NCBI RefSeq assembly: GCF_029626225.1
Contig: NZ_JARUBP010000001.1
Location: 3,162,001-3,226,000 of the forward strand
Direction of reading: 5' to 3'
DNA: 64,000 nucleotides
Source: Asanoa sp. WMMD1127
GTDB lineage: Bacteria; Actinomycetota; Actinomycetes; Mycobacteriales; Micromonosporaceae
Shown here piece by piece: positions 51,708-59,304 of the stretch (positions within the stretch are counted from its first letter, which is position 1; every line of letters starts with the position of its first letter). The position numbers were made by a program, and so were the translations under genes. A model generated the notes under the pieces. That model worked only from the letters and a program-made list of their open reading frames with translations. It made no database searches and had not been told where the DNA came from.

Positions 51708-53918
51708 ATGGCAATGTTCGAACGGTTCACCGACCGGTCCCGCCGGGTGGTCATCCTGGCGCAGGAAGAGGCGCGGATCCTCAACCACGCGTCGATCGGC
51801 ACCGAGCACCTGTTGCTCGGCATCGTCAAAGAGGGCGAGAACGTCGGCGCGCGGGCCCTGGCCGCGCTCGGGCTCGACCTCGTCACCGTCCGCCAGCAGG
51901 TGGAGGAGGTGGCCGGCACCGGCACCCAGGCGGCGGGCGGGCACATCCCGTTCACCCCGCGCGCCCGCCGCGTGCTCGAGCTGGCCCTGCGCGAGGCGCT
52001 GCAGCTCGGGCACGGCCACATCGGGCCGGAGCACCTGCTGCTCGGGCTGGTCCGGGACGGCGGCGGGGTCGGCGCCCAGGTGCTGAGCCGGTTCGGCGCG
52101 GACGCCGCGGCCGTGCGGCTACAGGTGATCAAAGAGCTGGCGGGCAAGGACGACGACCTGCCGGCCGCCAACGCCGTGCTCGACCAGTTCGGCGTCAACC
52201 TCACCCACGCCGCCCGCAGCGGCCAGCTCGACCCGGTCGTTGGCCGGGACACGGAGATCCAGCGCGTCGTCCGGGTGCTCTGCCGCCGCACCAAGAACAA
52301 CCCGGTCCTGCTCGGCGAGCCCGGCGTCGGCAAGACTGCGGCCGTCGAGGGGCTCGCGCAGCGCATCGCCGACGGCGAGGTGCCGCAACGGTTGCGGGGC
52401 AAGCAGCTCTACACCCTCGACCTCGGCGCTCTGGTGGCCGGCACCCGCTACCGCGGCGACTTCGAGGAGCGGCTTCGCAAGGTGCTCAAGGAGGTACGCG
52501 GCCGCGACGACATCATCCTCTTCGTCGACGAGATCCATACGATCGTCGGCGCCGGGGCGGCCGAGGGGGCGCTGGACGCCGCGTCGATCCTCAAGCCGTT
52601 GCTGGCCCGCCCCGAGCTGCAACTGATCGGCGCGACGACGACCGACGAGTACCGCCGGATCCTCGTCCGCGACTCCGCCCTGGAGCGCCGTTTCCAGCCG
52701 GTGGCGCTCGGGGCGCCGACCGTCATGCAGACCGTCGACATCCTGACCGGGCTGCGGCGGCACTACGAAGCGCACCACGGCGTCGTGTTCACCGAAGCGG
52801 CCCTCGTGGCGGCCGCGACCCTGGCCGACCGCTACATAGCCGACCGGTTCCTGCCGGACAAGGCGATCGACCTGATCGACGAGGCCGGCGCCCGTGGCCA
52901 GCTGCGGTGCGCCACAGAGGTCGGCGAGGACGACATCGCCGAGGTGCTGGCCGACTGGGTCGGGGTGCCGGTGCGGCCGTTGAGCGACTCCGAGACCCGA
53001 CGCCTGGCCCGGATGGAGGACGAGCTGCACCGCCGGGTGGTGGGCCAGGACGCCGCGGTCGGCGCGGTCGCCCGCGCGGTGCGCCGTACCCGTGCCGGTT
53101 TGCAGGATCCGCGCCGCCCGGCCGGGTCGTTCGTGTTCGCCGGACCCACCGGCGTCGGCAAGACCGACCTGTGCCGGGCGTTGGCCGAGTTCCTGTTCGG
53201 CAGCGCCGACGCGTTGATCCAGCTGGACATGTCGGAGTTCCACGACCGGCACACGGTGGCCCGGCTGGTCGGTGCGCCACCCGGCTACGTCGGCCACGAC
53301 GAGGGCGGGCAACTGACCGAGCGCGTGCGCCGCCGGCCGTTCTCCGTCGTGCTCTTCGACGAGGTGGAGAAGGCGCACCCGGACGTGCTGCTGACCCTCT
53401 TGCAGATCCTCGAGGACGGCGCGCTGACCGACGCGCAGGGCCGCAAGGTGGACTTCCGGAACACGGTGGTCATCCTGACGTCGAACCTGGGCACGCGCGG
53501 CGGGGCGATGGGCTTCGGCGACTCCATGATGGACACCCACGACGCCTCGGTACGAGCGGAGCTGCGCCGGTTCTTCCCACCGGAGCTGCTCAACCGGATC
53601 GACGAGACGGTGGTGTTCCGGCATCTCGCGGAGGTCGAGCTCATCGCGATCGCCGACCTGATGCTGGCCCGGCTCGCCGAGCGGCTGACCGCCCGGGACA
53701 TCACGCTCACGGTCACCGACGAGGCCAAGCGGCAGCTGGTGCGGCAGAGCTTCGATCCGGCGTACGGCGCGCGCCCGTTGCGCAGGGCCATCCAGACCGC
53801 CGTCGAGGACCCCCTGTCGGAGCGGATCCTGCTCGACGAGCTGCGGCCCGGTCACACGGTCGAGGTCGGCCTCGTCGACGGGGTCGTCGGGTTCCGGGTC
53901 GAGGAGATGGCCGGGTAG
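51708..53918 (+). CDS. ClpC-type AAA+ unfoldase lacking the M domain
   Basis: 736 aa versus ~810-850 for ClpC. Double N-domain repeats ([15 protein letters not shown] 11-25; [16 protein letters not shown] 83-98), D1 (Walker A 203-210, Walker B LFVDEIH 271-277), D2 (Walker A GPTGVGKT 479-486, Walker B VVLFDE 547-552). Between [14 protein letters not shown] and [16 protein letters not shown] only a few residues remain, so the coiled-coil M domain, the site of adaptor control, is gone. The MGF tripeptide (601-603), the ClpP-docking type motif, is kept. It should still unfold proteins, possibly for ClpP, with altered regulation. ATG 51708 follows GAGGG by 6 bases. Confidence 0.88.
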   Translation: MAMFERFTDRSRRVVILAQEEARILNHASIGTEHLLLGIVKEGENVGARALAALGLDLVTVRQQVEEVAGTGTQAAGGHIPFTPRARRVLELALREALQLGHGHIGPEHLLLGLVRDGGGVGAQVLSRFGADAAAVRLQVIKELAGKDDDLPAANAVLDQFGVNLTHAARSGQLDPVVGRDTEIQRVVRVLCRRTKNNPVLLGEPGVGKTAAVEGLAQRIADGEVPQRLRGKQLYTLDLGALVAGTRYRGDFEERLRKVLKEVRGRDDIILFVDEIHTIVGAGAAEGALDAASILKPLLARPELQLIGATTTDEYRRILVRDSALERRFQPVALGAPTVMQTVDILTGLRRHYEAHHGVVFTEAALVAAATLADRYIADRFLPDKAIDLIDEAGARGQLRCATEVGEDDIAEVLADWVGVPVRPLSDSETRRLARMEDELHRRVVGQDAAVGAVARAVRRTRAGLQDPRRPAGSFVFAGPTGVGKTDLCRALAEFLFGSADALIQLDMSEFHDRHTVARLVGAPPGYVGHDEGGQLTERVRRRPFSVVLFDEVEKAHPDVLLTLLQILEDGALTDAQGRKVDFRNTVVILTSNLGTRGGAMGFGDSMMDTHDASVRAELRRFFPPELLNRIDETVVFRHLAEVELIAIADLMLARLAERLTARDITLTVTDEAKRQLVRQSFDPAYGARPLRRAIQTAVEDPLSERILLDELRPGHTVEVGLVDGVVGFRVEEMAG

Positions 53919-54736
53919 GGCGTCTCCTGCCGCGGCAGCACGACCAGGTCGCCGGGCCGCACCCGCTGCGGCCCGGCGGCGCCGTCGAACCAGACGTCGT
54001 AGCCGATCGGCGGCCCGTCCGCCGCCCACCACAGCCCGACCACCGAGCCGTGCGTGGCGCCGGCGCGGACCCGGGTGCCGGGCGCGTGCCCGTCGTCGGC
54101 GACGACCAGCAACGCGTCGAGGATCTGCCGTGCGCCGGTCCACGGCGCGCCGGCCTCGTCGCCGAACTCGCGGAACGCCGCCCGCAGCCGCGGCTGCCCG
54201 CCGGACGCGAGAGCGCCGTCGATGCGGTCCCAGAGGATCGTCCAGTCGCCGTCGAGCAGCCGGCGGGCCGCGCGGTCGAGGTCGGCGCAGACCAGGTCCA
54301 CCGCCGTCTCCTCGCCGGTCTCCGCCGCCCAGGCTCGCTGGCCTCGCGCCGGTGCTTCGGCCACCAGGTAGAGCATCGCCAGCAGCGCGACCCGTCCCGC
54401 ACCGGCGTAGAGGCCGCCGACCGCGGGCGGGAAGCGCTCGGCCAGGTGCGCCGCGCGCCCACCCGGCAATCGGGCGGCGCGCCGGGCGTCCGCGAGCCGC
54501 GTCGCGACCGGGCGGGCGGCCCGCGCACCGAGCGACCACCGGCCCGAGCCGCGGACGGCCAGCGGGTAGACGGTGCGGCCGGCGTCGCCGAAACTCTCGC
54601 CGGCGCCCAGCCCGGCCGCGGCGACCTGCCGCGCGGCCACCGAATAGGCCACCCCGGTGTGGGCGGCGTGGGCCCGGACGAGGCGCTTGCGGGCCCGGCC
54701 CGAACGGGGACGCCGGCGTGCGCGGTCTTCGGTCAT
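53852..54736 (-). CDS. hypothetical protein beside the ClpC-like gene
   Basis: 294 aa. An N-terminal basic region (RRRPRSGRARKRLVRAHAAHTG) is followed by alanine-rich helices (LAERFPPAVGGLYAGAGRVALLAML) and a C-terminal beta-rich part (VRAGATHGSVVGLWWAADGPP, VRPGDLVVLPRQ). The RKRLVRxHAAxTGxxYS motif is common in actinobacterial hypothetical proteins. Start ATG 54736 behind GGAGGG. It overlaps the ClpC-like gene tail to tail by 67 bases. No function recognised. Cytosolic, probably. Confidence 0.62.
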   Translation of the reverse strand: MTEDRARRRPRSGRARKRLVRAHAAHTGVAYSVAARQVAAAGLGAGESFGDAGRTVYPLAVRGSGRWSLGARAARPVATRLADARRAARLPGGRAAHLAERFPPAVGGLYAGAGRVALLAMLYLVAEAPARGQRAWAAETGEETAVDLVCADLDRAARRLLDGDWTILWDRIDGALASGGQPRLRAAFREFGDEAGAPWTGARQILDALLVVADDGHAPGTRVRAGATHGSVVGLWWAADGPPIGYDVWFDGAAGPQRVRPGDLVVLPRQETPYPAISSTRNPTTPSTRPTSTV

Positions 54737-54798
54737 GGCGGTCCCTCCTGCTGGCCCTCTCCGACCGTACCCACGTCGCGCCTCTAGTGTTGGCTCGC

Positions 54799-55698
54799 AT
54801 GACCGACATCTCCGCGGAGCTGGTGCGGGAGCTGGTCCGTGACCAGCACCCCGACCTCGCCGATCGCCCGGTCCGGCTGGGTGCGCGGGGATGGGCCAAC
54901 CAGCTGTGGCGGCTCGGCGACGACCTGGCGGTCCGGATTCCCTGGATGACGGACGACCCGGACCCGCTGCGCGACGAGTACGCGTGGCTGCCCACCCTGG
55001 CACCGCGGCTGCCGCTGCCGATCCCCGTGCCGCAGCGGTGGGGTGAGCCCTCCGCGCTGTTCCCCCGGCCGTGGCTGATCACCACGTGGGTCCGGGGCAC
55101 GCCGGCCGATGTCGCCGCGGTCACGCACGGTCCGCACGCGGGCGTGTCATTGGCCGCATTCCTCACGGCCCTGCACCAGCCGGCGCCCGCGGACGCACCT
55201 GTCGGCCGGGACCGGGGCGGGCCGCTGACCGAGCGGGCCGAGGGATTCGCCGACGGGCTCGCCTTCGCCGCCGAGCGCGGGCTGATCGACGACCCGGCCG
55301 CCGCGGGGGCGGTGTGGGCCGACGCGGTCAGCGCGCCGCCCTGGACGGGACCGCCGCTGTGGATCCACGCCGACCTGCACCCGGCCAACGTCCTCACCGC
55401 GGACGGCACCCTGTGCGGCGTGGTCGACTTCGGGGACCTCTGCGCGGGCGACCCGGCGTACGACCTGGCTGCCGCGTGGCTCCTGCTGCCCTCCGTCGAC
55501 GAGTTCTGGGCGGCCTACCGGCCGACCGCGGACGCCGCGACCAGGCGCCGCGCCCGCGGCTGGGCGATGGCCCGCGTCCTCAGTGGCCTGATCATCGGCG
55601 CTGACGACGGTCCGGGGGGCAAGCCCAGCTGGGCCCCGCCCGCCCGCGCCGCCCTGCGCCGCCTCACCGACCCGGCGGTCAGCTCGACCGTCGGGTGA
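54799..55698 (+). CDS. aminoglycoside phosphotransferase (APH)-family protein
   Basis: 299 aa, kinase-like fold. Catalytic loop H190-x-D192-x4-N197 (IHADLHPANVL) and metal motif D210-F-G are intact. The N lobe is loosely defined, with VRIPWMTD where the ATP-lysine strand should be and R in place of Lys (AVRIPW). Substrates of this family range from aminoglycosides to homoserine and choline, so antibiotic resistance is not implied. TAGTGT lies 8 bases before ATG 54799. Confidence 0.82.
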   Translation: MTDISAELVRELVRDQHPDLADRPVRLGARGWANQLWRLGDDLAVRIPWMTDDPDPLRDEYAWLPTLAPRLPLPIPVPQRWGEPSALFPRPWLITTWVRGTPADVAAVTHGPHAGVSLAAFLTALHQPAPADAPVGRDRGGPLTERAEGFADGLAFAAERGLIDDPAAAGAVWADAVSAPPWTGPPLWIHADLHPANVLTADGTLCGVVDFGDLCAGDPAYDLAAAWLLLPSVDEFWAAYRPTADAATRRRARGWAMARVLSGLIIGADDGPGGKPSWAPPARAALRRLTDPAVSSTVG

Positions 55699-55717
55699 TG
55701 TTGACCATCCAAGGCCG

Positions 55718-56314
55718 TCAACGTGGAGCCGAACCGTCACCATCGCCGTCCAGCGCGGCGAGGAAATCGAGGCTACGGCGCCAGGCCAGGTCCGCGGCAG
55801 GCGCGTCGTAGTCACTGGTGTCCGGGTCGGTGAACAGGTGCCCGACCGCCGGGTACGTGTGCACCCACACCGCCGCGCCGCCGTCGGTCAGGGCATCGCG
55901 CCAGCCGGTGACCGTGGCGGGCGGAAAGAGAGCGTCGGGATCGGCGATGTGCAGGTGCACCGGCAGGCCGGGCCGCGCGGCCGCGGGGTCGGCGCCGATC
56001 CCGTGCAGGAGCAGCAGCCCGGCGGTCTCGCGGCGGTCGGGCAGCAGGTCACCGACGACGCCGGTGCCCATCGACAGGCCGGCCAGGACTGTGGCGTCGG
56101 GCAGACCGGCCAGGGCCTGTCGCGCTCGCCGCATGATCGTCTCCCAACCGATCCGCTCGCTGAGCGCGAACCCCTCGTCGAGTGCGTCGGCCACGGATCC
56201 GCCGTACAGGTCGGGAGCGACAACGACATGTCCGGCGTGGCGCAACCGTTCGGCCGCGTCGAGCACCGCGGGCCGCAGCCCGTACACAGAGTGGAACAGC
56301 GCGATGGTCGCCAC
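55718..56314 (-). CDS. dienelactone hydrolase-family protein
   Basis: 198 aa. Alpha/beta hydrolase of the DLH family with nucleophile S81 (LAGLSMGTGVVGDL), where classical DLH has Cys; acid in HIADPDALF and His in YPAVGHLFTDPD. The start ATIALFHSVYGLR holds the usual HS(V)YGL oxyanion loop. It follows the ArsR-type gene by 9 bases in an operon, so it is regulated with it. Probably a hydrolase of small esters or lactones. Confidence 0.82.
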   Translation of the reverse strand: MATIALFHSVYGLRPAVLDAAERLRHAGHVVVAPDLYGGSVADALDEGFALSERIGWETIMRRARQALAGLPDATVLAGLSMGTGVVGDLLPDRRETAGLLLLHGIGADPAAARPGLPVHLHIADPDALFPPATVTGWRDALTDGGAAVWVHTYPAVGHLFTDPDTSDYDAPAADLAWRRSLDFLAALDGDGDGSAPR

Positions 56315-56323
56315 GGATCTCCT

Positions 56324-56812
56324 TCAGTCGCCGGCGGGTTGGAAGAGGCCGAGCAGCAGGCCGTAGCGCGGGTGGTCCGGGCCGGCGTCCTGCGTCTCGT
56401 GGGCGATGGCTTCGAGGGTTTCGGTGATCCGGGCCGCCTGGGCCGGAGTCAGGCGGAGGTAGCGCAGCACGAGCAGCGGGTCCGGTTGCGCCGTCGCGAT
56501 CTCCTCGGCGATGGCCCGGAACGCCGTCGGTAGGTGTGCGGCGTAGTGCTCGCTGGGCAGGTGCACGGCGCGCGCCGTCCGCTCGTAGTACTGCTCCACG
56601 CCCCCGCGTACCCGTTGCGTGCCGGCCGGCCGGACCAGGCCCGCTTCCTGCAGCACCCGCAGGTGGTGGGCGACGTTTCCCTTGCGCGTCGCCAGCGCCG
56701 ACGCGAGTTGGCTGATGGTCGCCGGCTTCTCGCCCAGCGCGAACAGCAGCCGGTGCCGTGTCGGGTGGGACAGGGCCTTGAAGTGCTGCGTCTCCAGCGG
56801 CAGGGCGTCCAT
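56324..56812 (-). CDS. ArsR-like winged-helix regulator
   Basis: 162 aa. N-terminal winged helix (LSHPTRHRLLFALGEKPATI; ISQLASALATRKGNVAHHLRVLQEAGLV) and a longer C-terminal effector half (about 85-162). It has no metal-binding CxC of ArsR itself. A 28-bp palindrome lies immediately upstream, between it and the divergent S41 gene. ATG 56812 (MDALPLETQ) is preferred over ATG 56839, which would put the palindrome inside the coding region. Operon partner: the DLH protein. Confidence 0.87.
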   Translation of the reverse strand: MDALPLETQHFKALSHPTRHRLLFALGEKPATISQLASALATRKGNVAHHLRVLQEAGLVRPAGTQRVRGGVEQYYERTARAVHLPSEHYAAHLPTAFRAIAEEIATAQPDPLLVLRYLRLTPAQAARITETLEAIAHETQDAGPDHPRYGLLLGLFQPAGD

Positions 56813-56836
56813 GAAGCCAGCGAAGCAGGGGCTTGA

Positions 56837-56864
56837 CAAAGAGTCAAGAACTCTTGACTCTTTG
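56837..56864. promoter_or_regulatory. 28-bp perfect palindrome, operator of the ArsR-like regulator
   Basis: CAAAGAGTCAAGA (56837-56849), two central bases, TCTTGACTCTTTG (56852-56864). It also contains TTGAC motifs and lies 4 bases before the S41 gene start and 24 before the regulator start, so a dimer bound here would block both promoters. Confidence 0.82.
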
Positions 56865-56868
56865 ACCC

Positions 56869-57729
56869 ATGCGGATCGAACACGTTGCCGAGCTGATGAC
56901 GACGCACTACGTCTTCCCCGACGTGGCCGACGACGTGGTGCGGGTGCTGAAGGCCACCACCTACCCCGAGGACGACGTGGCCTTTGCCGACGCCGTCACG
57001 CGTGACCTGCAGTCGGTCAACGGCGACAAGCACCTGCGGCTGATCCACCACGAGGACGCGTTGCCGGAGGGGCACGGCGACGACGAGACCGACCTCGCCA
57101 CGATGGCGGCGTGGGCCGACCGCACCGGCGGCGGCGTCGCCGGTCTGCACCGCCTCGACGGCGGCGTCGCCCACCTCGACCTGCGTCCGGTGCTCTTCCC
57201 GAGCGTCGTCTGCGGCGACGCGATCGCGGCCGCGATGACCCTGGTGGCCAACGCCGACGCGCTGGTCCTCGACCTGCGCCAGTGCCTCGGCGGCGAGCCG
57301 TCGATGGTCACGTTCATCGCCAGCTACCTGTTCGGCGCGGAGCCGGTGGAGCTGAGCGGCCTCTTCGAGCGCACCACCGATCGGGTGACGCAGGCGTGGA
57401 CACTGCCCTACGTCCCGGGCCGCCGCTTCGGGCCCGACAAGCCGGTCGCCGTGCTGATCAGCGGCACCACGTTCTCCGGTGGTGAGCAGCTCGCCTACGA
57501 CCTGCAGCAGACCGGCCGCGCCACGGTGGTCGGCCAGCGCAGCCGGGGCGGCGCCCACCCGCGTCGCGGCTTCCGGGTCGACGACCACCTGGAGCTGACC
57601 GTGCCGGTGGCCCGCTCGGTCTCGCCGATCACCGGCGGCAACTGGGAAGGCACGGGTGTGGTCCCCACGATCGAGACAGCGCCCGACGACACCCTCACCA
57701 CGGCCCTGCGCGTGCTGCGGGAGCGCTGA
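56869..57729 (+). CDS. S41 family peptidase
   Basis: 286 aa. Starts with the N-terminal helices of the S41 (C-terminal processing protease-like) family (IEHVAELMTTHYVFPDVADD) and the core motif VAVLISGTTFSGGEQLAYDL, where S203 is the nucleophile. The usual Lys partner four residues on is not obvious (E205 follows), so activity is not certain. No signal peptide or PDZ domain is seen, so it is a short cytosolic form such as the DUF3887-free Tricorn-like S41 proteins. Controlled through the 28-bp palindrome. Confidence 0.82.
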   Translation: MRIEHVAELMTTHYVFPDVADDVVRVLKATTYPEDDVAFADAVTRDLQSVNGDKHLRLIHHEDALPEGHGDDETDLATMAAWADRTGGGVAGLHRLDGGVAHLDLRPVLFPSVVCGDAIAAAMTLVANADALVLDLRQCLGGEPSMVTFIASYLFGAEPVELSGLFERTTDRVTQAWTLPYVPGRRFGPDKPVAVLISGTTFSGGEQLAYDLQQTGRATVVGQRSRGGAHPRRGFRVDDHLELTVPVARSVSPITGGNWEGTGVVPTIETAPDDTLTTALRVLRER

Positions 57730-57774
57730 GCTGCGGCACAACATCGCCACAACGGCCGCGCAACAGCAACGCCC

Positions 57775-57807
57775 TTCGATCCAGGGCAGCAACTGACCCG
57801 GATCGAA
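57775..57807 (+). promoter_or_regulatory. inverted repeat before the tandem-repeat secreted gene
   Basis: TTCGATCC (57775-57782) and GGATCGAA (57800-57807) pair exactly; the second arm touches the Shine-Dalgarno AAAGGGAGGG (57806-57815) of the next gene, so it could act as an RNA hairpin that limits ribosome access or as a DNA operator. Confidence 0.45.
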
Positions 57808-57819
57808 AGGGAGGGCATC

Positions 57820-58659
57820 ATGTTCAGACGGTTCGCACGCATCGCGGCCGTGGCGGCCGTGGCCATCGCGGGCACCCTGCACGTCACCTCGGCGCCGGCG
57901 GCCGCCGCGCCCTACGGCGGCTACCACGCGAGCTGCAGCACGGTCGTGAATCCGGGCAACGAATACTGGCATCACGACCTGAGCTGGTCGGAGTTCCTCG
58001 AGAGGGACGCCGCCTACTTCGCCAACGGCTACCGGATCACCGAGCTCGACGTCGTCGGCCACGGCATCACCGCGGTCTGGCGGCCCGGCTCCGGCGCCCA
58101 GTGGGTGCACCCCGCTCTGTCGATCGGGGCGCTTGAGCTCTTGGATGACATCTACTACAACCAGGGCCTGCGGTTGGCCGAGCTCGACCGGGACGGCGAC
58201 GAGTTCTACGCGGTGTGGCGCCCCGGCACCGGCGGCCGGTTCTGGCGGACCAACTTCGCGACGTGGGACGACTTCAAGAACCAGGACACGATCCTCTACG
58301 GCCAGGGCTACCGCCTCGTCGACATCGTCATCCGCGAAGACAACAAGATCGGCGGCTTGTGGCGTCAGGACCAGGGCAGCTCGGTCCAGAAGTGGAACTG
58401 GGGCGTCCTGGCCACCGGCGCCGACGAGAACAACGAGAGCGCCTTCCAGAAGCTCAACCGGCAACGCAAGGAGGCCGGGTACGAGCTGCGGATCCTGAAG
58501 GCGTTCAACAACGACGCCTACCGGGTGGCCGTGTGGCGCTACCGCGGCGGCAGCTTCAACCAGTCGACCCAGAACTTCATGAACACCGACTCCATGCGCA
58601 ACTGGGAGAAGGCCTGCCGCGCCCAGGGCATGCGGATCGTGACGCTCGACGTGACCTGA
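57820..58659 (+). CDS. secreted protein of bacterial tandem repeat domain type
   Basis: 279 aa. Sec signal (FRRFARIAAVAAVAIAGTL, cleavage near AAA/APYGG). About four tandem ~50-residue repeats follow, each with a G-Y-R-[LI]-x-[ED] start and a W-R-[PQ] end (GYRITELDVVGHGITAVWRP, GLRLAELDRDGDEFYAVWRP, GYRLVDIVIREDNKIGGLWR, GYELRILKAFNNDAYRVAVW). It resembles the bacterial tandem repeat domain of polyglycine hydrolase-like proteins but has no catalytic module. Good Shine-Dalgarno AAAGGGAGGG. It abuts the convergent response regulator gene directly. Confidence 0.8.
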   Translation: MFRRFARIAAVAAVAIAGTLHVTSAPAAAAPYGGYHASCSTVVNPGNEYWHHDLSWSEFLERDAAYFANGYRITELDVVGHGITAVWRPGSGAQWVHPALSIGALELLDDIYYNQGLRLAELDRDGDEFYAVWRPGTGGRFWRTNFATWDDFKNQDTILYGQGYRLVDIVIREDNKIGGLWRQDQGSSVQKWNWGVLATGADENNESAFQKLNRQRKEAGYELRILKAFNNDAYRVAVWRYRGGSFNQSTQNFMNTDSMRNWEKACRAQGMRIVTLDVT

Positions 58660-59304
58660 TCACGAGGCGCCGAGATACATCAGCACCGCGAGGACCCGCC
58701 GGTGGTCCTCGTCGGTGTTGGCCAGCCGGAGCTTGCCGAGGATCGAGCCGATGTGGGTCTCCACCGTCCGGTCGGTCAGCCACAGGCGCCGCGCGATGCC
58801 GACATTGGTGCGGCCCTCGGCCATCAGCGCCAGCACCTCCCGCTCGCGGCCCGTCAGGGTCGCGAGCGGGTCGTCGTCGGGGCGGCGCGGCCCCAGCAGG
58901 CGGGCCACCACCTCCGGATCGAGGGCCGAACCGCCGGCGGCGACCCGGCGCAGCGCGTCGAGGAAGTCGTCGACGTCGAACACCCGGTCCTTGAGCAGAT
59001 AGCCGAAGCCGCCCGAGGCGACGAGCTCGACCGAGTGCCGCGTCTCGACGTGCTGCGAGAGCAGCAGGATGCCGAGCGTCGGATGCGCCGCCCGGACCTC
59101 GCGGGCCGCCCGGGCGCCGTCGTCGGTCAGGTCGGGCGGCATCCGCACGTCGACGATCGCCAGATCCGGCTCGTGCGCGGCCACCGCCGCCACCAACGAC
59201 GGTGCGTCGCCGACCTTCGCCACGATCTCGTGGCCGGCGTCGGCCAGCAGCCGGGCCAGCGCCTCCCGGAACAGCGCCGAGTCCTCGCCGATCACGATGC
59301 GCAC
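58660..59304 (-). CDS. NarL/LuxR-family response regulator
   Basis: 214 aa. Receiver with E7-D8, phosphoacceptor D52 (LAIVDVRMPPDLTDDG) and lysine in GYLLKDRVFDVDDFL; LuxR-type HTH 145-205 (LTGREREVLALMAEGRTNVGIA, VETHIGSILGKLRL). Cognate regulator of the kinase upstream, whose 3' end overlaps its start by 13 bases. ATG 59304. Confidence 0.92.
   Translation of the reverse strand: MRIVIGEDSALFREALARLLADAGHEIVAKVGDAPSLVAAVAAHEPDLAIVDVRMPPDLTDDGARAAREVRAAHPTLGILLLSQHVETRHSVELVASGGFGYLLKDRVFDVDDFLDALRRVAAGGSALDPEVVARLLGPRRPDDDPLATLTGREREVLALMAEGRTNVGIARRLWLTDRTVETHIGSILGKLRLANTDEDHRRVLAVLMYLGAS

Noticed and set aside
52119-55409. 1096-codon open frame on the minus strand
   Set aside because: It covers the complete ClpC-like gene, whose motifs are intact on the other strand; the reading is a third-position shadow.
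54799-55698. aminoglycoside resistance gene
   Set aside because: The APH fold is broad and the N lobe is atypical; resistance cannot be inferred from family alone.
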